From the NCBI RefSeq assembly GCF_047948215.1, contig NC_134457.1, positions 88,112,898 to 88,176,897 on the forward strand: a stretch of DNA of 64,000 nt. Reading direction: 5' to 3'. This document shows, piece by piece, positions 36,601 through 48,282 of this stretch. The DNA is from Lycorma delicatula. Lineage: Eukaryota; Arthropoda; Insecta; Hemiptera; Fulgoridae. Numbering within the stretch: position 1 is the first letter of the stretch; every line of letters starts with the position of its first letter. The notes under the pieces are model-generated. The model was not told the DNA's origin. It did no database searches and worked only from the letters and a program-made list of their open reading frames with translations. Both the position numbers and the translations under genes were made by a program.

Positions 36601-39600
36601 ACGTTCAGAAGAAAGATTAAGAAATTTAAGGGTTTCCAGGAGGTAAAAAAGGAAAGGCCAAAAATACCTGATCAGAAGAAAAAAAGAAACAATTTAGCAG
36701 AATAATGAAAGAATATTGGAAGAGGAAAAAAGAAGAGAAGAAAAAATCACAGAGTTATTTCTCAAGATCCAAATTGGCACACAAGTAGAAAAATTCTCTA
36801 TATGATGGAAAGAAATAAAATTAAAAAATATATTGCATCTCTGAAAAAGAACTCCAGGGTTTTGCATAGCATAAACTTTGCCAGATGTAGATTATATTTT
36901 AAATCATTCGATAGTATTTTTTTAATACTCAGTAGCATAATCTTGAAGCAACAACAAATAAATTTTAGTTTCAACATTCTCCAGTTAGCAGCTGCATTAG
37001 ACAGTTATAGAAGCCTTTCTGTTATGATCCCTGGCTTCACTACCATGGTATCACCACAAGAGAAAGCACAGTGTATGTACTGGTTCACAGAAACAAAATC
37101 GGTGACTATTGCACAAAGAAATTATATGTGAGTATCATGGAAATCCTGTGAGTGATAAAAGCTTACATAAGTGGTGTGAATAGTTTTTGGAAATTGGAAG
37201 CATTTTGAAAGAACACAGGTAAGCCTAAAACAAGTGTTGAAAATGCAGAAAGAATTCAACTGTTGTTTTAACTAAATCCAAAATGTTTAGTTCATAGTGT
37301 AAGTTGTCAACTAAACATTCCTAAAAATACTGTATATGATATTCATAAGCAATTGAAACTTCGTGCTTGTAAACTGCAGCTATTCCATGAAATTAAACCT
37401 GATTATAAGCCACAAAGAATTCAATTTGCAATGATCATGATAGCCTTCATTTCTGCTGATGAAAACTACCTGTAGCATTTTATTTTCTGATGAAGCAACA
37501 TTTCATGTTCATGGAGTTGTGAATTGCCATAATTACTGAGTGTGGGGCTCAGAAAATCCACATGAATCTATGCAATTTTTTCTACAACTGTCCAAAAGTG
37601 AATATCGAGTGTGGTATCAAGCATAAAACTTATGGGTCATTTTTTTTTTCAAGTGCATATGTATTTCTGCAGATTGAAAGTAAGAAGTCGTGAGCTAGAC
37701 TCAAGTCAGAATGGTCGCCATTTGTGTGCTCCAGGAGTAATAGTTTTTTGTGATTGTAATTTGTGTTTTCGTGTGTTCTTGTGTGATGATTAGTAAAATA
37801 TAGTTAGTTGAGTGTGCAGGTGCAAACATGTGAACCGTTCATAGGGAGTAACATATCATTAACTTAGAAATTTTTTCTAAGTTTTTGAACTTATATAGGG
37901 AAACCTTGTGTTTCTCCCTATATCTTCGCTTAGGGGCCACCTAGCCTCAAACCCTTTTGGATCTATCCGACCCCGGATGAAAATGCTGAATGACGGGAAG
38001 GCGGCTCAGGGGAGCGTCCTCTGAGACTCCGTGGGGGCGGAGGTTTTGCTGGGGGAGCCAGCAGAGACCACGAGCGAGACCTTCGTCCTGGTGGTGGACA
38101 CAGAGGCTCCGGAGGTAGAACTCGCCCGCCACATAGTGGAGGGCTTGGCAAGAATAGAGGGCGTCGCTGGGGTAACAGTGTGTAGCGTAACTGGAAAGGC
38201 GGCGAACTGTGTGCGGAGGCGCCAGGTGTACTTGGCCAGAAGAAATGGGCTGACGAGAACCGTCTATGCGACCAGAGAAGAGGTGGGCCGCAGGAAGGCG
38301 GTAGCAAAGTCGTTGACGCCGACAAAGACTGTGGTAGTCCAGAAGGAAGGGCTGACGTTCGCTCAGCTGCTCGGAGAAGTGAAGGCGGGGACCGGCGAGG
38401 AGCTGGCGGTCGCCGAGGTAGAGGAGATGGCCTGGAGATTAGGATCTCCAACAAGGCGGGAGAGGCTAAGGCCCTCTCCGAGAGCATACAGGGGCGTCTC
38501 CAGGGGGTGAGGATTACCCCGGGAGGAAGAGGAGAGAGGCCCACGGCGGTCAATGTGAAGGGGCTTGACTGCAAAGTGACAAAAGAGGAGTTACTCCAGG
38601 CAGTCAAGGCCGCGTTGCCCATGGAGGACCATTGGGCAACGAGAGTATCGTCATTGAGACCGGTATATGGGCAGGCCCAGAACGCCACAGTGGTCCTCGC
38701 TAGGAGAGCAGCTGAGGCACTCGTAGCCACAGGCAGGATACGCGTCGGGTGGCAGTCGTGCCGGGTGCTCCTATGGGAGGAAGAACCACGATGCTATAGG
38801 TGTGGGGAGCAGGGGCACAGGGCGGCTGCGTGCAAGGGGCCGGACAGATCCAAGTCCTGCTTCAACTGCGGAGGTGCGGGCCACTTGAGGAGGGACTGCA
38901 GGGAGCAGCCAGAAAGGCCATGGCTCTGGAGATCGCCGGTGCAGAGGAGCGTCCAGCACGAAATGAGGCTGCTCTACCTCAACGTGAACAGGAGCGGTTT
39001 GGTCCATGACCTACTGTGGGAAGCTGCCTCGAGGAACGGAGCGGACTTCGCCCTGGTGGCGGAGCCGAATCGACGGGTGGTCAAGGACAACGGATGGTTG
39101 ATCGACGGAAGACAGGATGTCGCATTGATGGACCTCGCGGGAAGGTTTGCAGTCTCCAGACAACACCAAGGAGACGGGTTCGTTAGGGCTAGGGTGGGGG
39201 AGATGTACGTCTACTGCTGCTATATCTCCCCCAACTCCACGTGGGAGGGCTACGTGGAGTTCCTTAGTGAACTCGGCGACGATATAAGAAGGGTTGGGGT
39301 TCCCACCCTGGTTGTGGGGGACTTAAATGCGAAGAATGCTGAAGTTGGAGGAGATGTGACGGACGAGCGAGGAGAGGAGTTAGTGGGTCTAACCGCCTCG
39401 CTCGGGCTGGTCAGCCTAAATGACGACACCCCCACCTTCTGGAGGGGGGTTAGAGGTTCGGTCCTTGACCACGTGTACATCACGGACACGGCGGTTCGGC
39501 GCGTGATCGACTGGAAGGTCATGGAGGAGGAACTGGGCAGTGACCACAGAGGTATATGGATTGAACTGGGTGGCCCGCGACCAGCGGAGAGACAAGCGGC

Positions 39601-42600
39601 ATTCGTTGTCGGCGACAGACATCTGCCGGGGCTCCGGCGGCGGCTGGCCGGCTGCTTCGCCGAAGAATACCCAAGTACTCCGGAGGAGCTGTCGGAGGCT
39701 GTACAACAAGCCTGTGAAGACGAGCTCGTAGTCGGCTGGGGCCCGGGACGAAGAGTGTACTGGTGGACCACGGCGATCGGAGAAATGAGGGCTAATGTTC
39801 AACGACTTCGGCGTCGTCTCAACAGGAGTAGAGCTAGGAGAGAGGGACGACGTCGAGGAGCTGGTGCGTGACCTAAAGGCGGAAAGGAATCGCATGAAAA
39901 GGGAGATCAGGAAGGAGAAGAGCGAGTCGTGGAGGAGACTTCTCGACGAGCTGCAGGAGGACCCTTGGGGGCAAGCCTACAAGCTTGTCACCAAGAGGTT
40001 GGGAAGGAGGCTGCCGGTCATCGCCGGGGACATGATCGGTGGAATAGTCGACTCGCTTTTCCCCAGTCTACCGGAGGTGGAGTGGAGAGTGGCGCCGATG
40101 GACGACGTCAGAAGGATCTCCCTTCCAGAACTCCAGGGAGCCGCTGCGAGGATTAACACCAAAAAGAGCCCGGGCCAGGACGGGGTGCCGGGGCGGTGGC
40201 TTGGATGGTCGTGGAGGCGTTCCCGCTGTTGGTGCTGGAGTGTATGAACAGTGCCTTCGTGCGGGGCGTCTTCCCGGCGTGCTGGAGGGTCGCGCGGTTG
40301 GTCCTGTTGACAAAGCCGGGCCGTGCTCTGGGCGATCCGGGAGAATTCAGGCCAGTGTGCTTGCTTAGCACACTGGGCAAGGTCTACGAGCGGATCATCG
40401 AGGGACGGCTGACGGCGGAAGTGGAGGCGGGTGGTGGACTATCACCCACCAATACGGATTTCGACGAGGTAGGTCTACGGTCCACGCAGTACGCGAGGTT
40501 ATGAGGTTTGTCGACAACGCTGCCGGCGGGACTTGGAGGACACGAAGGATACCGGCCCTAGTGTTACTCGACGTGCGAAACGCATTCAACAGTCTGCCCT
40601 GGGAGGCCATTGGGCAGGCATTGGAGGAGAGGGGTATCTCCGGTCAGCTCCAGCACATCTTGAGGGAGTATCTGCACGACCGGAGAGTGCACGCGGATAC
40701 TGATGCCGGACAACGGACATTCCATATGCAAGCAGGGGTGCCTCAGGGATCAGTATTGGGGCCCCTGCTATGGAATATTACATATGACGGAGTGCTGCGG
40801 CAGCAGTATCCTGAGGGGGTGGAAGTCATCGGCTTTGCAGGTGACCTGGCCCTGCTAGTAGAAGGTTCGACGGAGCGAGAGGTCGAAAGAAGAGGCAGCA
40901 AGGCGCTGCAAGATGTCCATCGCTGGATGGTTAACCATGGGCTGTCGATAGCCCCAGAAAAGTCAGAGGCCGTCATCTTCGCTGGAAGGCGGCCTCTGGG
41001 AGACATACGGTTGGCTATCGACGGCACAGATATAGAGTGCCAAGGGCTAAATACCTTGGGGTCTGGGTGGACGGGAATCGTTCATTCGGGCCCCATGTCG
41101 TCGAAACAATAACGAAAGGCGAACGCCTACTGGCGGCGATCTCTCGCCTCATGGCCAATACAGCAGGGCCAACGGAGAAGAAGAGGAAGGTCATCGCAAC
41201 GACGGTGACTTCCGTGATGCTCTACGCGGCCCCTGCGTGGAGCAGGGTGGTGTCGGTCCAGAAATACCGGAGGAAGCTTGAATCGGTTCATAGGAGACTG
41301 CTCCTGCGCACGTCCTGTGCGTACAGGGCGGTCTTCTACGACGCGATCTGTGTCGTTGCGGGGTCCCCGCCTATCGACCTCATGGTGGAAGAACGGTGCA
41401 TGAGGTTCGGCGGGATCTCGAAGGAAGAGGCGAGGGCGCAGATCCTGGACCGGTGGCATGCGAGATGGGCGGTGAGCCAGGTGGGCCAATGGACCAGACG
41501 TCTGATCCCGGACGTGAGGGCTTGGGTGGGGAGGCGACATGGAGAAGTGGATTACTTCCTCACCCAGCTGCTCACGGGCCATGGCGATTTCGGCAGTTAC
41601 CTGCACAGGTTTAAGCGCAGAAGATCGGCGAGGTGCAGGTACTGTGACAAAGTGGACACGGTCGAACACACCTGGTTCGACTGTGTCCGGTGGGACGCTG
41701 CGAGGAGAACGGTGGCGGCGTTCGCACCCGACGATGTGATCAGGCGTATGGTCAGGTCCCAGGAGGAGTGGCAGGAGATGGCGAACCTGGCTCATCAAAT
41801 TCTGAATACAAAGGCCAAGGATGAGCCCGCGAGATTGCGTGCACGCCTCTAACGAGTGGATGCGGATTAAATGTTGGTGTCGGCGGACGTCGAATGTTTT
41901 TTGTATGATTTGTTAGGATAGGTTAGGATTAATTATGGTAGGATAAGTATTGTTTTTTCTCAATTTCTGTGGAGGTGGAAGGTCTTGCGTACTAAGGCCT
42001 AACTGGTAGTTGCAGTGATTTATGATGGTTTTAAGGTTCTGGTACGGGCATGAACGAAGAGGGGTCGGATCAGACGATGGAATTGTTAGGATTAGTTGTT
42101 AAATGAGAAGGTTATGGTTTTTATATTATTGTGTATTGGGACGAGGTTTGTATTAAATAGTCGTTCCTAGTCCGGGGATGAGTGAGAGTGGCCGGACCAG
42201 GGAAGGTACTTTCTGGTTTCCGGATGGCGGTAGTGTCAGCCCACTGACACGGGCATATAAAAAAAAGAGATAAATGGTGTTTAGGTTAGTAAATTTTTGC
42301 ATTTTAATTTGGTGATAATATTGTTGGAAAATGTATATGCACTACTGTGTTCTGGTCCGGGCATGATCGAAGAGTGGTCGGACCAGTCGATGGAATTGTT
42401 AGGTTAGTTGTATGAAAGGCTACGTGTTGAATGGAAGAAGGTTGTGGTTAATATATTATGGTGTTATTTATATTGTATGTACGTTATATTGTGTTTTGGG
42501 ATGCAGTGTGGTGATAAATAGATGTTCCTGGTCCGCCCACTCATGCCCGGACCAGGGAAGGTACATTCGGGCTTCCGGATGACGGAAGTGTCAGCCCACT

Positions 42601-45600
42601 GACACGGGCAAAAAAAGAGCCTCAAAAAACTCTGGAGGCAGCCTTATTGCCTAGGGTGTTCTGGCTCCAGATAATGGGGTCGGGGCTCCCCGATGATGGC
42701 ATTAAGGACCCTCAGGTGTGAGAGAAATGCGAGGGGGCAGCGGTGCGTGGAAGGCGTGCCGGCTGCAAGTAGGATAGGGACGGGGAGGGTAGCCCCATAG
42801 CAGAGGAGTGGGTTGGCCGTCTGGAAGAAGTGGTTGGCCCACTCTGATGAGGCTTTGGGGACCCCGGCGGGAGATCCTCCGGTAGGAGGCAGATAGGGTG
42901 GGCAGAGACTGCTGCCACGACACTGCAAGGTGACTATGCTATGTCCTAACGGGCGGAGGCTGGTTGCCTTGGGGTGTTTAATAAGAAAAAAAAAAAAAAG
43001 ATTGAAAGTAAGAAGAAACTAATTTTGTAACAGGATGGAGCCCCTGCACATCTTGCAGATGTGTGGACTATGTTCAACAACAGATCCCCAGAAAGCTGGA
43101 TGGGCAGAGAAGCTCCCACTGCTTATCCACCGTGAAGTCCAGATTGGATCCTGATGTATTTTTTCTTTTGGAGCTACATACAAATAAAAGATATTATATA
43201 CCAAGAAAAATCCAGTCACTTAACCACCTGCGCCAAAGAGAAATAATAGCCATGAAAGTGATTCCTGCTGAGTAGTGAAGGGCGGGGGGGGCAAGAAGTG
43301 ATTCTTGTTCACCAGAGCATGGAATGAAGTGGATTATGGGGTTTGTTGTCTGCATTTGTAAATTGTGGATATGCTGAATTACATTAAGAGGTAAAAAAAC
43401 TTTAGATTTTGTATTTTCATGTAGTAAAACACAAATCTTTGTAATTCTAACTGTATTAAGGTAAATTTAATTTAAAACCATGGAGATCTTTTAAGATATC
43501 CAGTATTGGAATAAAAACATCTCTGCCTGACATGAATAATTAATTAGAGAAAATACAAGTTTATTACTTGCTTTATTTTAACTCATAATGTTTTTCAACT
43601 TTTTTTATGTTGTCCTCAAATCTTTTATCCTTAATTTAATATACTTCACTTATTATGCTATCCTTATAGACTTAAAATATTTTGATTTAAAGTGGTTAAG
43701 CAAAACTACTTGAAATCTGCCATGATAGTAGATTTTCCACAGTAGGTATGTTGCTTCTAGCAGAACAAATCATTGATGGATTAGAATTTATGAAGGGGAT
43801 TTTAGTAAAAGGATATAACTATTATTTTAAAAATTGTACTCTAACTTTTTACTGATTTTCATAATCCTACTAATTTACCCTTTGATGAAGAGATCATAGA
43901 TTCTTCAGGCAAGTATATATAATCAGTCACAAACTTCAAAAAAAAAAATTAACAGGTTTTAAAACTGCCTAATTATTTTTGCCATGCTAGATTAAAACTA
44001 TTTAAATCTAGTGATGTCACGACTGTTTTAATTTAACATGAAATGAATATTGACTTTTTTTTAATTGGCACCGTTTTTGATTTTGATAATTTACATCATG
44101 ACTACCATTGCCTGATGAATCAATGATGATTGTGAAAGCACTCATGAGGAGTGTAAAAATAGTACAAATTTTAAAACCATGATTTCTTTGTATTGCTGGA
44201 ATTTCTTGAAAAAATTATAATTATTGGTACAAATTTACAGCGTTCGTCTTTCTTTTTCCTGTTTAAGCTCTGGGAATTACCATTCAGGTATTACTTCAGA
44301 GGATGATATGTGTGAGTGTAAATGAAGTGTAGTCTTGTACAGTCTCAGTTCGACCATTCCTGAGATGTGTGGTTAATTGAAACCCAACCACCAAAGAAAA
44401 CTGGTATCCATGATCTAGTATTCAAATCCATATAAAAGTAACTGCCTTTACTAGGAACAAATTTACAGCTAAATTAACATAAATCCACTTAAATCAACAT
44501 TTTTACTAATTAATACTGTATGTTCTTTTCTTCTCATTAATAAACTGCAAAAACATTCATATTAGATTGTTTGTGAAGTATACACAGTAGTGTAGTTTTT
44601 TGTTGTCCCACATTTCATAAAAATTGTGGAGTTGAGAAACTGTCATTAGAACTAAAAAGTTTTACAACTGAGAGTATATGAAACTCCAAGTAGAACTGAA
44701 AAAATTGAGTCAGTCTTCTTTTAAATAAAATATTTTTCAAAAAACTCTTATTTTGTGTAGACATTGGTCATTTTATTTGTTCTTGCAAGAAAAATTTATA
44801 TCCCTTATATTTTTGGAATTAATAATAGTTCACAGTTGCCTACAACTTGGGTTACTATATGATGGTTTGTATTATTTGTTGTAGTGAGAAATCTGATATA
44901 CTCATATAGGAAATCCATGATTATCTTTAAAATAAAGATAATTTTTATCGCTGCTATAATTGTTAAAAAGTGTGGAGATAGAAAAAATTTGTTATAATGT
45001 ACATGACTGATAGCACACATAAGGAACTTTTTATTTTAGTAACAGCTTCTTTTTTTTCAGTTGGATATTATTTTCTTCCTTGTATTGTAACAGGTAGTTA
45101 AAAATGTATCTTTTATTGAAAATAAAAATATGTTACTATAATCGCTGTCATTTATACACAAATTCTACAATATTGTAAATTGATAGGCAATATGTGCATT
45201 TTTTGAACTTTATGAATTTCTTGTTTAATTTTTTCTGGACTATTAGGGTAAATACATATACCTTATAAGGAATGTAATATTTTACAAAAAAGTGGAGTGT
45301 GAAATTCAGGATGTTTTTCTGGAAATTAGAGGATAATTTTTATTTAATAATAATGTGGTCAAGAAATTAATTAAGATGAAGTGAATCTCATTTACTATAT
45401 AATAATTAAATCTTTAATCACATTTTCTGTCAGAACATTGATTTGAGTGCTATTTTCTGCCATTCTTAGAATTGTCACTGTCACATTCAAACAAATATAA
45501 AATTCAGCTGTCATTCTAACAAGTAAAAACAAAAAAAGTAAATATATTTTTGTGTCTTGTTTGAAATGGAGTATAAAATAGAATTTTTTTTTAATAGATT

Positions 45601-48251
45601 ATCGTAATTTGATTTGTTTACTTAAAACTGAAATGCATTTAAAAGGGTTGCTATCATTTTTGTGCCAATTTTCAGGAGTTACAAAAATCTGAGATTTTAT
45701 GAAGTCTGAAAAATTGTTAGGAAAGTAGTAAAATTTTCCTGTTTACCGATACTCAGAGTGATACCCTGGTTATCAGGGGTCTAACATGTGTATCAGGATC
45801 TTGGTCTGATATATACGCAAAAATCTTGTTCATGTATGAAAAAAAAATGGTTCATCATTAAATCAAACTTAATTAATGTAATAAATCTGATAAATCCTAC
45901 ATTATATTCATTCAAATTTCAAATTTTATGTTCAGTTATTTACCATTCATTAAGTTTTAATACTAGAGAGAAAAAGGCCTTTTACCTTTATTTATCTTTT
46001 TTGACATGATCTTTCTTTGCTAATTGATCAGCAAATTATCTTCATCTTGATTTTTTGAAACTTTCCTTTAGAAATCTTATTTATTTTATGATCACCCTCA
46101 GAGGATGAAAATGGAATATGCAATTTAACTGAGTCATCAGTAAATTCTAATCTCAACATTCAAGTATTATTCCTCAGCTCTACAAAATTATATTTCTATA
46201 TCCCACGCACAAGCTTCCTGCTTATGTGGTGATATCAAGCCAAAAAATAAATAAATCAATAGTAATGAATTCCTTAGGTAGCTATTTTCTTTAATCAAGT
46301 TGTTGAATTATCTTTCTATGAATAGTCTTCAATCTTATAAAATCCTTTTTATACAGCTCTCACATAATTATTATTTAGATGTCGCCTGACCACTTTAGAT
46401 AGTAAGTGATAATCATATTATTGATGATGTTCCTTTAGTAAAATTTTTGGGTTCTATCTTAAATGTTATTTAAACTGGTTTAATACTTTCGTATTTTTCT
46501 AATAAAATTAGTTTAAATTTATATTTTCTTAGGATGTATTTACAGTTAAGATAATTCTATGCAAAACAAATATACGTGAATATATTTCTTATATACGTGT
46601 ATTTGCTGTTCTTCTTATTTTGGATTATTTTTATTTATATTAATTTGACTGTAATACCACTTTGTAATGGTTTTTAGTTATAATATTTATTATTTTACAA
46701 ACAGATATACTGATTTATCATTATAATTAAATTCGTTTTTTTATTACCCATTTTAATTCCTTCTGTCCTGTTTAGTAATATTTTATTTTTCATTATATTT
46801 TCAGGGAATTCTTTGGAACTGTTAGTCCTTACGCTGACCTACTTGGTATATTATACACACCACAAACTTTATTTGATTTTGACATAGGCAAAGGAATAAA
46901 AAAGAAGGAGACAGATTTTATTAGGCCATTGGAATTAACTTTATATGAGGTAATTTTAAGCAGTGTATCTAAAGTGTTATTTTTATATTTTAAACTTATT
47001 ATTAACATTATTAAAACATTATCAAATAAAATATTTTTATTATAAAAAGTGTAAATGAATGTTAAAATGGAGGAAAGCTGGCCTTTTTTTATTTTATTGG
47101 GGATTAATAAATAACTTTTTTAATGATTGTGATATATATATATAAGAAATATATTAATGTTTCTTATTATTAATATTTTATGACTTTAAAGAATGAGTTT
47201 TTAAACCATAGTGCTCTCTGATTATGTAGTTCTCTGTTATAGCACAGATAAATCATGTCTCCCACCTTTTCATAAGTTATTTTTGTACAAGAAAATCTTT
47301 TTATTACAGCTTTTTTTAGTTTAAAAAAGTAAATCCTCTTAATGGTTTAAAAATGTTAATTTTACATGACTTCTAAATGTTACAATGAATTTTTTCTTCC
47401 TTTAGTATAAAAGCATCTGTTAAAAAATAAGAATATATTGCTCATTTTTCCTTTTAGATAATGTTTTAGCATATCTTTGCATGATTTCTACCTTTTTTAT
47501 TAACCAATAGGAAATTTAAAGCTAAGTTCCTTACGAAAAAGGTAACTGTATTGATTTAGGTTATTTTTCATGGCATAATTTATATATTCAACTTACAGTT
47601 AGTATTTTTTATGGTTGAATTTGCTATTTTGACAGAGTTTATCAATTTAAAACTAAATTCTTCCATTTCAATTGGACACAAATTAAAAAAACAGTTTGAT
47701 CAAATCAAAAAATTGTTTGGAGAATTATGAAAAAATGTAAATTTCAAAACTGGTGGTTGAAATATTGAGTAATTTTTCTCATTAGAGAGGAAAATAACAA
47801 ATATAGAAATTGAGAAGTTATTAAATCGTTTCTTTCAATTTGAAACTTTTATTATGTAAATGAATAAAGTTCAGTTACTCTTTTATTATTAAAATGTTAA
47901 TTATTCTTAAATTCTCCATGTAGTACCTAATTAACTGTGTTACTTATTACCAAGCTATATACATACTGTTTTAATCACAGTGACAGATCTTGCCGCACTG
48001 AGTTAATTGTATTCACAATTAAGTGAATACACAAAAAGTGTATTTAAATGTTTCTCACAAAAATATTATTTAAATACTACAATATATGACAATATAAAAA
48101 CTAGTCTAATATATATATTAAACAATTTTAAATGAGTTTATGTAGTGGATAAAGTCATTTCCTGTTGTAGTCTTGTTATGCATATAAATCTTGCCTTGAC
48201 GTCCTTTTTGCACAATACAATCAAAGATTGCTATAGTTTTTTTCAAATATG

Positions 48252-48282
<31 letters not shown>

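Larger units (their letters stand above)
37688..42998 (+). mobile_element. R1-clade non-LTR retrotransposon, full-length but inactivated
   Basis: It is flanked by the 17-base target duplication AGATTGAAAGTAAGAAG (37671-37687 and 42999-43015) and ends in a poly(A) tail. It is strikingly GC-rich against an AT-rich background. Order: 5' UTR (37688 to about 38030), ORF1 gag-like with CCHC zinc knuckles, ORF2 with AP-endonuclease, reverse transcriptase and C-terminal Cys-His region, then a long 3' UTR (41853-42998). This is the layout of the R1/TRAS/Waldo clade. Classic R1 sits in 28S rDNA; this copy sits in a mariner. At least five frameshifts and a damaged catalytic site make it a dead copy. Confidence 0.9.
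37045..43440 (+). mobile_element. Mariner/Tc1-type transposon split by an R1 element
   Basis: Left part (37045-37687): MVSPQEKAQCMYWFTETKSV, TIAQRNY, a helix-turn-helix region broken by stops, then YVFLQIESK-like. Right part (from 43001): KLILQDGAPAHLADV-like, FNNRSPESWMGREAPTAYPP, YQEKSSHL/IQSLNHLRQRE and AWNEVDY. The two halves join at the 17-base duplication AGATTGAAAGTAAGAAG. It shares transposase type with the copies at 6.3, 35.3 and 58.0 kb. Decayed and inactive. Confidence 0.78.
33485..46804. other. Gene B intron 2 (13.3 kb)
   Basis: It holds an (AT)n run at about 33655-33683, a perfect 36-bp palindrome at 33685-33720, and a dense transposon cluster from about 33.79 to 43.44 kb with a truncated SINE at 44243-44456, all listed separately. 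From 43440 to 44229 and 44470 to 46804 it is AT-rich with no recognisable gene; the sequence near 44112-44143 is discussed as a possible ribozyme relic. Confidence 0.75.

Noticed and set aside
37963..38730. 255-codon minus-strand frame over R1 ORF1
   Set aside because: An antisense frame kept open by high GC; the plus strand holds the gag-like motifs and zinc knuckles.
41127..41798. 223-codon minus-strand frame with Pro, Arg and His richness
   Set aside because: It mirrors the GC-rich ORF2 C-terminal region of the R1-clade element, whose plus-strand motifs are clear.
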